A DNA stretch of 64,000 nt, taken from positions 38,453 through 102,452 of the forward strand of contig CAIOAK010000108.1 of the NCBI GenBank assembly GCA_903855945.1, written 5' to 3'. This document shows positions 11,726 to 19,994 of the stretch, piece after piece. The notes beneath the pieces were generated by a model, which saw only the letters and a program-made list of their open reading frames with translations, ran no database searches and was not told the origin of the DNA. The stretch comes from an uncultured Anaeromyxobacter sp. Lineage in GTDB: Bacteria; Myxococcota; Myxococcia; Myxococcales; Anaeromyxobacteraceae. Position 1 is the first letter of the stretch. Each line of letters starts with the position of its first letter. The translations under genes were made by a program, and so were the position numbers.

Positions 11726-12400
11726 CTACGTGGGCATGCCGATGTCGAGCCGGAAGCCCACCTTGCGCACCGAGGTGATGGCGATGCCCGGGTTGGGCAG
11801 CCGGTCGAGCTTCGTGCGCAGATATCCGATGTAGACGTCCACCACGTTCGGGTTCACCGGCTCGCCGCGCCAGACCTTGTCGACGAGCTGGGACCGGGTG
11901 AGGGGCTCGCCGGCGTTCCGAGCCAGCTCGAGCAGCAGGGCCGATTCACGCTCGGTGAGCTTCTCCACGCCGATGCCGGCGGTGACGGTGCGCTTGCGCG
12001 GGTCGATGATCACCTGACCGAGCTGCACCGGCCCCTCCAGCGCGCCGCGCCGGAAGAGAGCCTCGAGCCGGGCCAGCAGCTCCTCGAACTCGAAGGGCTT
12101 CGCCAGGTAGTCGTCGGCCCCGGCGCGCAGCCCGGTGACCTTGTCGTCCACCTCGCCGCGCCCGGTGAGCATGATGACCGGCATCCCGACGCCGGCGCTC
12201 CGCCAGGCGCGCAGCACGCCGATGCCGTCGAGGTCGGGGAGTTCCCAGTCGAGGATGGCCACGTCGAAGCGGCCGGTGACCGCGCTCTGGACCGCCTCGC
12301 TGCCGGTCTCCACGGCCTTCACCGCGTGTCCGCGCTCGAACAGGCCACGCGTGATGATCCGCGAAAGATTGGTATCGTCCTCGACGAGCAGAACTCTCAA
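11726..12400 (-). CDS. OmpR-family response regulator of the heavy-metal efflux operon
   Basis: 224 residues from a TTG at 12400 whose last bases form a TTGA junction with the RND stop. The receiver domain (1-115) has the acidic pair EDD, phospho-acceptor Asp51 in ILDWELPD and Lys about 101 in LAKPFEF. A winged-helix Trans_reg_C domain occupies about 130-222 (ESALLLELARNAGEPLTRSQLV, VDVYIGYLRTKLD). It is the last gene of the operon and probably regulates it in response to metal. No cognate sensor kinase follows, because serS lies immediately beyond on the other strand. Confidence 0.9.
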   Translation of the reverse strand: MRVLLVEDDTNLSRIITRGLFERGHAVKAVETGSEAVQSAVTGRFDVAILDWELPDLDGIGVLRAWRSAGVGMPVIMLTGRGEVDDKVTGLRAGADDYLAKPFEFEELLARLEALFRRGALEGPVQLGQVIIDPRKRTVTAGIGVEKLTERESALLLELARNAGEPLTRSQLVDKVWRGEPVNPNVVDVYIGYLRTKLDRLPNPGIAITSVRKVGFRLDIGMPT

Positions 12401-15400
12401 GATTTGATCTCCAGGTCCTCGACCGCCGGCTCCCGCCGGGGACCGATTCTTATAAGAATAGGGTATAAGACCGGAAGGATCAATAAAGTCAGAGCGGTAG
12501 ATGTAAGCAAGCCACCCACAACCACCGTGGCGAGGGGGCGCTGGACCTCGGCCCCGACACCGCTCGCGATCATCATCGGAACGAAGCCCAGGGCCGCCAC
12601 GAGCGCCGTCATGAGCACCGGCCGGGCCCGTTCCCGGGCGGCGTCGAAGGCCGCCTCGGCCGGCCCCTTCCCCTCCTCCTCCAGGGTGAGCAACCGGGTC
12701 ATGAGGACGACCCCGTTCAGCACCGCGATGCCCGAGAGGGCGATGAAACCGACGGCCGCGGAGATGGAGAGCGGCATCCCGCGCAGGGCGAGCACGATCA
12801 TCCCGCCCACCGACGCGAAGGGGACGTTCAGGAAGATGAGGAGCGCCGGACGGAGCCTCCGGAAGGCGAGGAGGAGAACCGCCACGATGAGTGCCATCAC
12901 CGCGGGGATGACCATCGCGAGCCTGCGCTTGGCGGCCACGAGGGTCTCGTACTGGCCACCCCACTCGATCCGGTAGCCGCGCGGCAGCTTCACCCCGTCG
13001 GTCACCGCCTTCTCGGCCCGCTCCACCACCGTGCCCAGGTCGGCGTCCCGGACGTTGAACCCGACCACGATGCGCCGCTCCCCGTTCTGGCGCGACACCA
13101 GGCTCGGGGACTCGGTCAGCTCGACGTCGGCGACCCGGGAGAGCGGGACGAGCCCGCCGCTCTGGGCCGGCACCGACAGGTCGGCGAGGGTGAAGGCATT
13201 CGCGCCGCCTCCGAGGCGGAGCAGGATGGGAACCCGCAGCGCCCCGTCGTAGGTCGCGCCCACCTCGATGCCGGTCCGGATCGACTGCACGGCCTCGAGG
13301 AGCCCCTTCACCGTGAAGCCGGCCCGCGACGCGTCGAGCGGCCGGGGACGGACCTCGATCAGCGAGACCGCCGGCGGCGCGATGACGCGGGTGTCGGCGG
13401 CGCCGGGCACCTTCCCGGCCACCTCCGCGGTTCGGGCGGCGAGCTTGTCGAGCTCGCCCAGGTCGTCGCCGTAGATGGAGATGGTGACGTCGGCCACCGA
13501 GCCGCCCAGCAGCTCGTTGAAGCGCATCTGGATGGGCTGGGTGAAGGAGAGGTCGGCGGTGGCGTTCACCGTCTTCGCCGCCTTCTCGATGTCCTGGATG
13601 ATCCGGGCCTTGTCCACGCCGGGGCGCCACGTCTCGCGAGGCCTGAGCAGCACGAAGACGTCGGCCTGATCGAGCCCCATGATGTCGGTGGCCACCGCCG
13701 GGCTGCCGATGCGGGAGACGACCTCCTTCACCTCCGGCACCTTCTCCATCATCACCGCCTCGAGCTTGCCGGCCTCGGAGACGGCGGTCTCGAGCGACAC
13801 GTCGGCGGCGCGGGTGACCTGCACCACGAGGTCCCCCTCGTCGAGCTGCGGGACGAACTCGCTGCCGGCCCGGGCGAAGAGCACGACCCCCAGCACGAGC
13901 AGCACCACCGACCCCACGGCGACGGCGACCGGGCGCAGGGAGGAGGCGCGCAGGAGCGGCAGGTACCCCTTCTCGATCCAGCGCACCAGGAGCGGCGCCC
14001 GCTCCGGGACGTCGCGGGGGCGCAGGAAGAGCGCCGTGGCCGCCGGGATGAAGGTGAGGGAGAGGACGAGCGAGGCGGCCAGCGCGAAGACGACCGTCAG
14101 CGCCATGGGGCGGAACATCTTGCCGTCCACGCCGGTGAGCGACAGCACCGGCACGTAGACGAGGAGGATGATGAGGACGGAGAAGAAGACCGGGTTCGCG
14201 ACCGAGGCCGAAACCTCCTCCACGTGGCGGACCCAGAGCACGCGCGTGCGCCGGGGATTGCCGGGCGGGAAGGTGGAACGGTTCACGCCGTGGAAGACCG
14301 CCTCCACCATGACCACCGCGCCGTCCACGATGAGTCCGAAGTCGAGGGCCCCGAGCGACATGAGGTTGCCGGGGATGTCGAGGGCGACCATCGCGGCGGC
14401 TGCGCCCAGCATGGCGAGCGGGATGGCGGAGGCGACGAGCAGCCCGGCCCGCCAGCTCCCCAGCATGAGGAAGAGGACCGCCATGACGAGCAGCCCGCCC
14501 TCGAGCAGGTTCTGGAATACGGTGGCGAGCGTCCCCTCGACGAGCTTGCTCCGGTCGTAGACGACGTCCACGTAGACGTCTTCCGGAACGGCCTTCCGCA
14601 CCTCGACCATCTGCTTCTTCAGGCGCTTCATCACGTCGAGTGCGTTCTCGCCGCGGAGCATCTGGGCCATGACGTAGACCGTCTCGCCCTTGCCGTTCTC
14701 GGTGGCCGCGCCGATGCGGGTCGAGGAGCCCACCGCGATCTCGGCCACGTCGGAGAGCCGGACCGGCTTCTCCGACGAGCCGTGGCGGAAGACGAGGGCG
14801 TAGCCGAGATCGCCGGCGTCCTTCGGCAGCGCCACCGCACGGAGCAGGGTCTGGCCCGATCCGGCGGGCAGGGCCGCGCCGGGCGCGGTGCCGGTGGCGT
14901 TCGCCAGCGCGTCCCGCACGTCCTCGAGGGTGAGTCCGCGCGCCGCCATGCGCACGGGATCGACCTTCACCTCCAGCACGCGCTGCTCGCCGCCCCAGGT
15001 GTTCACCTCCACCACCCCGGGCACGCTCCGGAGCATGGGGGCCACCTTGAACTGGGCGATCTCGAGCAGCTCGGAGGGGGTTCGGCGCGGGGAGTCGAGG
15101 GTGAAGTGGAAGATCTCGCCGAGCCCGCCCGAGATCGGGCCGAGCTCGGGCGGGGAGACGCCGGGCGGGAAGGTGAGGCCGGTGAGACGCTCCTGCGTCA
15201 TCTGCCGGGCGCGGTAGGTGTCCACGCCGTCCTCGAAGACCGCCGTGACCGACGAGATGCCGTAGCGCGAGAGGCTGCGCTGCTCGACGAGCCCCGGCAG
15301 CCCTCCCAGCCCCACCTCGATGGGGCGGGTGACGAGCCGCTCCACCTCCTCGGGCGTCAGACCGGGTGCGCGCGTGAGCACGAGCACCTGGTTGTTGGTG

Positions 15401-15525
15401 GTGTCGGGCAGCGCGTCGAACTTGAGGAACGACCCGACGATCCCGCCCACCACCATGAGGGCGAGCGTCGTCACCACGACGAGCACCCGGTGTTGAACCG
15501 ACCAGCGGACCAGCTTCTGGATCAA
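12397..15525 (-). CDS. heavy-metal efflux RND transporter (CzcA/CusA family)
   Basis: 1042 residues from a TTG at 15525 in a TTGA overlap with the upstream adaptor gene. This is the inner-membrane proton antiporter of a tripartite pump. Twelve membrane segments in two halves, a duplicated periplasmic region and the HME-type TM4 signature DFGLIVDGAVVMVE (Asp, Asp, Glu for proton relay) are visible. TQPIQMRFNELLGG is also typical of CzcA/CusA. The exact metal (Zn/Co/Cd versus Cu/Ag) is not settled by inspection. The junctions suggest strict translational coupling with its partners. Confidence 0.95.
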   Translation of the reverse strand: MIQKLVRWSVQHRVLVVVTTLALMVVGGIVGSFLKFDALPDTTNNQVLVLTRAPGLTPEEVERLVTRPIEVGLGGLPGLVEQRSLSRYGISSVTAVFEDGVDTYRARQMTQERLTGLTFPPGVSPPELGPISGGLGEIFHFTLDSPRRTPSELLEIAQFKVAPMLRSVPGVVEVNTWGGEQRVLEVKVDPVRMAARGLTLEDVRDALANATGTAPGAALPAGSGQTLLRAVALPKDAGDLGYALVFRHGSSEKPVRLSDVAEIAVGSSTRIGAATENGKGETVYVMAQMLRGENALDVMKRLKKQMVEVRKAVPEDVYVDVVYDRSKLVEGTLATVFQNLLEGGLLVMAVLFLMLGSWRAGLLVASAIPLAMLGAAAAMVALDIPGNLMSLGALDFGLIVDGAVVMVEAVFHGVNRSTFPPGNPRRTRVLWVRHVEEVSASVANPVFFSVLIILLVYVPVLSLTGVDGKMFRPMALTVVFALAASLVLSLTFIPAATALFLRPRDVPERAPLLVRWIEKGYLPLLRASSLRPVAVAVGSVVLLVLGVVLFARAGSEFVPQLDEGDLVVQVTRAADVSLETAVSEAGKLEAVMMEKVPEVKEVVSRIGSPAVATDIMGLDQADVFVLLRPRETWRPGVDKARIIQDIEKAAKTVNATADLSFTQPIQMRFNELLGGSVADVTISIYGDDLGELDKLAARTAEVAGKVPGAADTRVIAPPAVSLIEVRPRPLDASRAGFTVKGLLEAVQSIRTGIEVGATYDGALRVPILLRLGGGANAFTLADLSVPAQSGGLVPLSRVADVELTESPSLVSRQNGERRIVVGFNVRDADLGTVVERAEKAVTDGVKLPRGYRIEWGGQYETLVAAKRRLAMVIPAVMALIVAVLLLAFRRLRPALLIFLNVPFASVGGMIVLALRGMPLSISAAVGFIALSGIAVLNGVVLMTRLLTLEEEGKGPAEAAFDAARERARPVLMTALVAALGFVPMMIASGVGAEVQRPLATVVVGGLLTSTALTLLILPVLYPILIRIGPRREPAVEDLEIKS

Positions 15526-16625
15526 GGCTTCTTCTCCGGGTCCTTCTTGGCCTCTTCCTTGGGCGGGGCGGGCAGCTCGGCGAGCGCCGCGTCGGCGGCC
15601 ACCTCCTCGCCGGCGGAGATCCCGGTGACGAGCGCCTCCGCGCCGGACGACGCGAAGACGTCCACCTGGACCTTCTCGATCTCTCCCCGGTCGCGCCGCA
15701 CCACGACCCAGGCCTTGCCCTCGGAGAGGGTGACGGCGCGGGCCGGGACCACGGCGGCCCCGGAGGTCCCGGGGAGCGACACCACCACGCGACCGGTCTG
15801 CCCGGGCTGGAGCCTCGTCCCCTTCACGGGAACGAGCCACACGGCGATGGTGCCGTCGCGCGGATCGACGTGCGGGGCACGGGCCACGAGCGTCAGCTTG
15901 TGGCGAGTTCCTCCCGAGACGATGAACTCGTAGGAGGCGCCGGCCGGGTCCACCGGGCGGGCGAAGCGTGCCTCCACGCGGGAGTCCCCTTCCCCGGCCA
16001 CCCGCACGATGGGCTCGCTCGACGGGTCGCGGCTGTCCCCCACCCCGACGGCGACGGCGGTGACGACCCCGGCGATGGGGCTGCGGATCACCACCGGCCG
16101 CTTGCCGGCGACGATGTCGGAGGCCTCGGAGGGCTCGATCTGGGCGGTGCGGAGCATGGCGGCGGCCGACTGCTGGTCGGCCTTGGCCTCGGCGAGCTTG
16201 GTCTCGGCCTCGAGCACGTCGGCGAGCCGCACGAGCCCGTCCTTCTTGAGGGCCTCGAGCTGGGCCAGGCGCCGGCCGTAGGCGTCCACGCGGGTGGAGG
16301 CGGCCGCGTAGGCGCCGGCGGCGGAGGAGACCTCCGGCATCACCACCTCCACGAGCGGCTGCCCCTTCGACACCTTCTCTCCCGGCCGGACGAGCACCTT
16401 CTGCACGCGGGCCCGGTAGGGCGGGACGACGCCCGCCTGACCTTCCGGCGAGAGCAGCACCTGCGCCGGGGCCTCGAGGAGCGGGACCCCCTCGCTGGAT
16501 CGGGCCTTCACCCACGGTGTACGAGAGCTAGGGGCGGGCGGCTCCTCCTCGGGCGCGGCCCCCTTCTTGCCGCAGGCGGAGAGCGCGAGGATTGCGGCGA
16601 GGGGCACGGACCACGTTCTCTTCAC
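15522..16625 (-). CDS. efflux RND periplasmic adaptor lipoprotein (CzcB/CusB type)
   Basis: 367 residues from a GTG at 16625 in a GTGA overlap with the outer-membrane gene. The signal peptide ends in the lipobox LSAC, so the adaptor should be acylated. A lipoyl/barrel-sandwich half (VRPGEKVSKGQPLVEV), a helical hairpin (about 110-160), the second lipoyl half (IRSPIAGVVTAVAVGVG) and a beta-barrel domain follow. The C-terminus is Lys/Glu/Pro-rich and lacks a histidine-rich metal tail. It bridges the RND pump and the outer-membrane channel. Confidence 0.92.
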   Translation of the reverse strand: MKRTWSVPLAAILALSACGKKGAAPEEEPPAPSSRTPWVKARSSEGVPLLEAPAQVLLSPEGQAGVVPPYRARVQKVLVRPGEKVSKGQPLVEVVMPEVSSAAGAYAAASTRVDAYGRRLAQLEALKKDGLVRLADVLEAETKLAEAKADQQSAAAMLRTAQIEPSEASDIVAGKRPVVIRSPIAGVVTAVAVGVGDSRDPSSEPIVRVAGEGDSRVEARFARPVDPAGASYEFIVSGGTRHKLTLVARAPHVDPRDGTIAVWLVPVKGTRLQPGQTGRVVVSLPGTSGAAVVPARAVTLSEGKAWVVVRRDRGEIEKVQVDVFASSGAEALVTGISAGEEVAADAALAELPAPPKEEAKKDPEKKP

Positions 16626-17887
16626 TTGGCGCCTCCTGGCGTCATGTCGGCGACGAGCATCCAGACCTTCACCTGGGCCCAGGCGTGGATGGCCAGGGCG
16701 CGGGTCCGCTTCTGCCGGGCGGCGGCCCAGGCCCGGCGGGCCACGAGCACCTCGAGGACGGTGGTCTCGCCGGCGCGCATCGAGGCCTCCCGGCTCTGTG
16801 CGGCGAGCGCGGCCGCCGGGACGAGCTCCTTCTCGATGGCCTCGAGCGTCTCGCCGCTGTGCTCCACCTCGTGGAGCGCCCGGGCGATCTCGGTGGCGGC
16901 GACGGCACGGGCCTCCTGGAACTCGCCTGCGGCGCGGGCGGCGGCCGCCGCGGCCGGGGCGGCCTCCCGCTCCCCGCGGTCGAAGAGCGGGAAGGAGAAC
17001 TCGAGCACCGCCTGCGCGCCCCAGGTGCCGAGGTAGTCGCGGGTGCCCTTCACGCCGGTGCCGAACCCCCAGCCCTTCGCGGAGCGGAGCTCGGCCTCGC
17101 GGGCCCGGTCGGCGTCGCCCGCGAGCTTGCGGGCGGCGACGGCGGGGAGCCGCCCCGCCGCCTCGAGGAGCGCGGGCCAGTCGGTGCGGGTGGGCGCCGG
17201 CGGCCTCGGCAGCGGGCCCGCGGCGACGAGGGGGATCTCCGCCTGCTGCCCCATCGCGACGGCGAGCTGGAACCCGCGGTCGGTGACCTCGCCGTCGGCG
17301 GCGATGGCCTGGACGTGGGCCTCGGCGGCGTAGGTGGCTGCGTCGGCGGCCTCGGCGCGGGTGTAGGCGGCGGCCTGGGCGGCCCGGGCCATGCGCGCAG
17401 AGAAGTCGCGGGCCAGCTCGTACTCCTGCATGGCGTCGGCGAGGGACTGCTGCGCCGCCCAGAGCTCGGTCCAGGCCTGCGCGGCCCCCAGCCGGTGGGA
17501 GAGCGCGGCGGCGCGGGCCTCGGCCCCGAGCTGCTCCCCCTCGGTGCGGATGGAGGCCTGCCGGTTTCCGGGAAGGCCGGAGAGGTTCCAGCCCTGGACG
17601 ATCGTCGCCTCCCCCATGTAATTCCACCGACCGTCGAGCGGGTCCTTCGCGGCGCCCGGCTGGAGGGTCAGGGTGGGGTTCGCGATCAGGGACGAGACCG
17701 CGTCCCCCACCCGTCGCTGCTCCACCGCCGCCGCCTCGGCACCCGCGACGGCGGGAGCGCGGGAGGCGAGGCCGATGGCCTGGTCGAAGGTGACCGTCGG
17801 GGCCACCTCCGGAGCCGGAGGGGCCGCGAGGGCGCGAGACAGGAGGAGGAACGCCGCGAGGGCGCCCTGGAAGGCCGTTCGGAGCAT
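16622..17887 (-). CDS. outer-membrane efflux protein (TolC/CzcC family)
   Basis: 421 residues starting MLRTAFQGALAAFLLLSRALA, a signal peptide. The mature part is dominated by long alanine-rich helices in two internally similar halves (VTFDQAIGLASRAPAV near residue 33 and a second half with ARAVAATEIARALHEVE). This is the pattern of the OEP/TolC trimeric channel subunits. It is the first gene of the four-gene operon OMF-MFP-RND-regulator, the usual order for czcCBA-like systems. Confidence 0.9.
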   Translation of the reverse strand: MLRTAFQGALAAFLLLSRALAAPPAPEVAPTVTFDQAIGLASRAPAVAGAEAAAVEQRRVGDAVSSLIANPTLTLQPGAAKDPLDGRWNYMGEATIVQGWNLSGLPGNRQASIRTEGEQLGAEARAAALSHRLGAAQAWTELWAAQQSLADAMQEYELARDFSARMARAAQAAAYTRAEAADAATYAAEAHVQAIAADGEVTDRGFQLAVAMGQQAEIPLVAAGPLPRPPAPTRTDWPALLEAAGRLPAVAARKLAGDADRAREAELRSAKGWGFGTGVKGTRDYLGTWGAQAVLEFSFPLFDRGEREAAPAAAAAARAAGEFQEARAVAATEIARALHEVEHSGETLEAIEKELVPAAALAAQSREASMRAGETTVLEVLVARRAWAAARQKRTRALAIHAWAQVKVWMLVADMTPGGAK

Positions 17888-17940
17888 GAAATTCAAGGCT
17901 ACCACCCGCCCGGGTGGGCTCGGCATGGGAAGTTGGGTGG

Positions 17941-18318
17941 TCAATCGAGCGTCATGATGCAGGTCTGGATGGGCTCCGCGAGCTCCGCCTGGAAGCGTGT
18001 CACCTCCAGCGACGGGCCGAGGTCGGCCTGGAGGGTCACGACCTCCTCCACCGAGGGGAACGTTGCGATGAGCTTCCCCTTCGCGGTCAACCTCCAGGTG
18101 CCGCTCGTCGTGACGCTCGTCCCGCTCGTCACGGTCGCGCCCGTGGCGGCGAATCGCCAGTGGAGCGCGTCGTACTGGCACGCGATGGTGGCGTCGTGTC
18201 CGGCGAGCATCGCCGTCGTGAACTGGAGAGGGGCTGGCGACGACGAACTTCCGCTCGAGCACCCGGCTGCGGCGAGCGCGAGGCCTGCGAGGAAGAGGGT
18301 GAGGTGCGTGCGGTTCAC
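17941..18318 (-). CDS. small hypothetical lipoprotein
   Basis: 125 residues from a GTG at 18318 in a GTGA overlap with the metallophosphatase gene. The signal peptide ends in AAAGC followed by a serine linker, a clear lipobox. The remainder is beta-rich with two further cysteines (IACQYDALHW and IQTCIMTLD) that could form a disulfide. No family is recognised. Coupling to the upstream phosphatase suggests a shared envelope role. Confidence 0.7.
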   Translation of the reverse strand: MNRTHLTLFLAGLALAAAGCSSGSSSSPAPLQFTTAMLAGHDATIACQYDALHWRFAATGATVTSGTSVTTSGTWRLTAKGKLIATFPSVEEVVTLQADLGPSLEVTRFQAELAEPIQTCIMTLD

Positions 18319-19580
18319 GGCGTCGCCTCCTTCCCGGGCACGGGCGCCGAACTCGTCGCCGACCGGCGCTGGAAGATCCGCTGCTTCTGGAGGATTCCGG
18401 AGTCGTCGAGGACCTTCGCCGTCGCGGTGTCTCCGGTGACGGCCCAGACCGTGTACTCGTAGACCGGCTTCTCGTTCGGATCGTCGGGAGGCGCGCCGGA
18501 GTTTCCGTTCAGCCACTGGACGACGGTGCTCCCCCCGGGAGGGCCGAGGGTGTCGATGGTGCGGTGCTCGTGGCCACAGACGTAGGCGGTGACGCGGTGT
18601 TTCTCGAGCATCTGCCAGAACGCGTCCCGGAGGAGCGGCGTGTAGGAACCCAGGTAGAAGAGCTTGCTGTCCGGCTGGCGCCACGCATGGTGGTGGCCGA
18701 AGACGAAGATGAACCGGGCGCTCTCGTGATCCGTGAGGTCCTTCTCGAGCCACTCGATCTCCGCCGTGCTGAGCTCTCCGATGCCGTGGTTCGCGGTCGT
18801 GGCCTTCGGGTCGAAGTGGGCGGTGTCGATCGAGACGAAGTGGGTGTCCCCGTAGTCCCAGGAGAAGAGCGTGCCCGCGTACTCGTCGAGCACCTTGGGC
18901 TGGGCGAACTCCTCCCGGAAGAGTTCGACGGTGCTCCAGTCGGTCGCCGGGGCCCCGCCCTTCTTCCAGGGGGACATCTCGTGGCCGCCCGGGTTCACGA
19001 GGAAGGGGATCTTCGCGGCCACGCCATCGGTGGCCGTCTTGAACTTGTCGTAGAGCGTCCGCATCACCGACTGGTCCGGGTTGTACCCGTAGAACATGTC
19101 GCCCACGTGCATCACGAAGACGCCACCCTGGGTCTCCGCGTTCGCGAGGATCTTCTTGAACCCCTGGGACAGCCCCTTCAGATCTTCGGCGTCGGACTTG
19201 CCCCGCGTGTCGGCCATGCTGACGAACGCGAAGCTCTGGCCGCCGGCGGTGGGCGCCGTCGTGAAGGCGAGGACGGGCGAGGTCCCGCCGCACGAGTTCA
19301 CCTGGAACTGGTAGGCCGTGGCCGGTGCGAGCCCCTGCACGGTGATGCGGTGCGCGGTGGTGGCGGTGGCCTCGGTTGCCTTCTGGTTCAGGGCGTCCGT
19401 CCCGTACAGGAGCGTGTCCGCCGCCGAGCAGGCCGTATCCCAGGCGATGGTCGCGGAATCGGAACGGACCACGCCGATCCGCGGTCCGTGGCGGAACTGG
19501 GCGCTCGCCGGCCCGGCGGCGGCGAACATCGACACGACGGCGGCGACCCGGGCGGGCCACCGTACGATGGAACGAGCCAT
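18315..19580 (-). CDS. exported metallophosphoesterase (purple acid phosphatase-like)
   Basis: 421 residues from the ATG at 19580. The signal peptide ends at ASAQ. Residues 25-115 form a fibronectin-III-like/purple-acid-phosphatase N-terminal domain (TIAWDTACSAADTLLYG, GLAPATAYQFQV). The calcineurin-like phosphoesterase core follows, with MADTRG, HVGDMFYG, PGGHEM, FGHHHAW and the terminal CGHEH. The usual GNHE motif is replaced by GGHE. It should hydrolyse phosphoesters in the periplasm. An alternative upstream ATG would spoil the signal peptide. Confidence 0.85.
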   Translation of the reverse strand: MARSIVRWPARVAAVVSMFAAAGPASAQFRHGPRIGVVRSDSATIAWDTACSAADTLLYGTDALNQKATEATATTAHRITVQGLAPATAYQFQVNSCGGTSPVLAFTTAPTAGGQSFAFVSMADTRGKSDAEDLKGLSQGFKKILANAETQGGVFVMHVGDMFYGYNPDQSVMRTLYDKFKTATDGVAAKIPFLVNPGGHEMSPWKKGGAPATDWSTVELFREEFAQPKVLDEYAGTLFSWDYGDTHFVSIDTAHFDPKATTANHGIGELSTAEIEWLEKDLTDHESARFIFVFGHHHAWRQPDSKLFYLGSYTPLLRDAFWQMLEKHRVTAYVCGHEHRTIDTLGPPGGSTVVQWLNGNSGAPPDDPNEKPVYEYTVWAVTGDTATAKVLDDSGILQKQRIFQRRSATSSAPVPGKEATP

Positions 19581-19654
19581 TCCTGTATCCCCCTCGACCC
19601 ACAGGATGCTCCCTCCCCTCGCCAAGGAAACCGGCCATTTGGGTTCCTTATCCC

Positions 19655-19684
19655 TTGATCCGGCGGGGCGTCGTGCCTTACAAG
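19655..19684 (+). promoter_or_regulatory. possible sigma-70 promoter for the tRNA-Ser pair
   Basis: TTGATC at 19655-19660 and TACAAG at 19679-19684 are each 4/6 matches to the -35 and -10 consensus, with an 18-bp spacer, about 50 nt ahead of the first tRNA. No better pair was seen in the gap upstream. Confidence 0.35.
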
Positions 19685-19735
19685 TGCGGTCCTCGGTCGG
19701 TCGCTGGCCGAGGGGTGATTTGCGGCAGAGGCTCG

Positions 19736-19825
19736 GGAGGAGTGGCCGAGCGGCCTAAGGCGGCGGTCTTGAAAACCGCTGAGGGGGCAACCCCTCCGAA
19801 GGTTCGAATCCTTCCTCCTCCGCCA
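19736..19825 (+). tRNA. tRNA-Ser (anticodon TGA)
   Basis: 90 nt including an encoded CCA. Acceptor arm GGAGGAG (19736-19742) pairs with CTCCTCC (19815-19821), discriminator G. The anticodon stem GCGGT/ACCGC encloses the loop CTTGAAA, giving anticodon UGA. A long variable arm (GAGGGGGCAACCCCTC) and a canonical GGTTCGAATCC T arm identify a class II serine tRNA reading UCN codons. Confidence 0.97.
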
Positions 19826-19852
19826 ACGCTGTCGATCTTTCAACGCGTTCCT

Positions 19853-19944
19853 GGAAAGGTGGCCGAGGGGCCGAAGGCGCTGGTTTGCTAAACCAGTATA
19901 CGGGGTGACCTGTATCGAGGGTTCGAATCCCTCCCTTTCCGCCA
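19853..19944 (+). tRNA. tRNA-Ser (anticodon GCT)
   Basis: 92 nt including CCA. Acceptor arm GGAAAGG (19853-19859) pairs with CCTTTCC (19934-19940), discriminator G. The anticodon stem CTGGT/ACCAG encloses TTGCTAA, giving GCU, which reads AGY serine codons. The long variable arm and GGTTCGAATCC T arm are intact. It lies 27 nt after the UGA isoacceptor, probably in one transcript. Confidence 0.97.
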
Positions 19945-19949
19945 GTACC

Positions 19950-19978
19950 GAAGACGCCCCCTTCCCGGGGGCGTCTTC
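19950..19978 (+). terminator. strong 12-bp hairpin after the tRNA genes
   Basis: GAAGACGCCCCC (19950-19961) is perfectly complementary to GGGGGCGTCTTC (19967-19978) with a 5-nt loop, followed by TTGTAA rather than a full T run. It is placed 5 nt after the second tRNA and 16 nt before the glycerate kinase start. Confidence 0.7.
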
Positions 19979-19994
19979 TTGTAACCTCCCCTCC

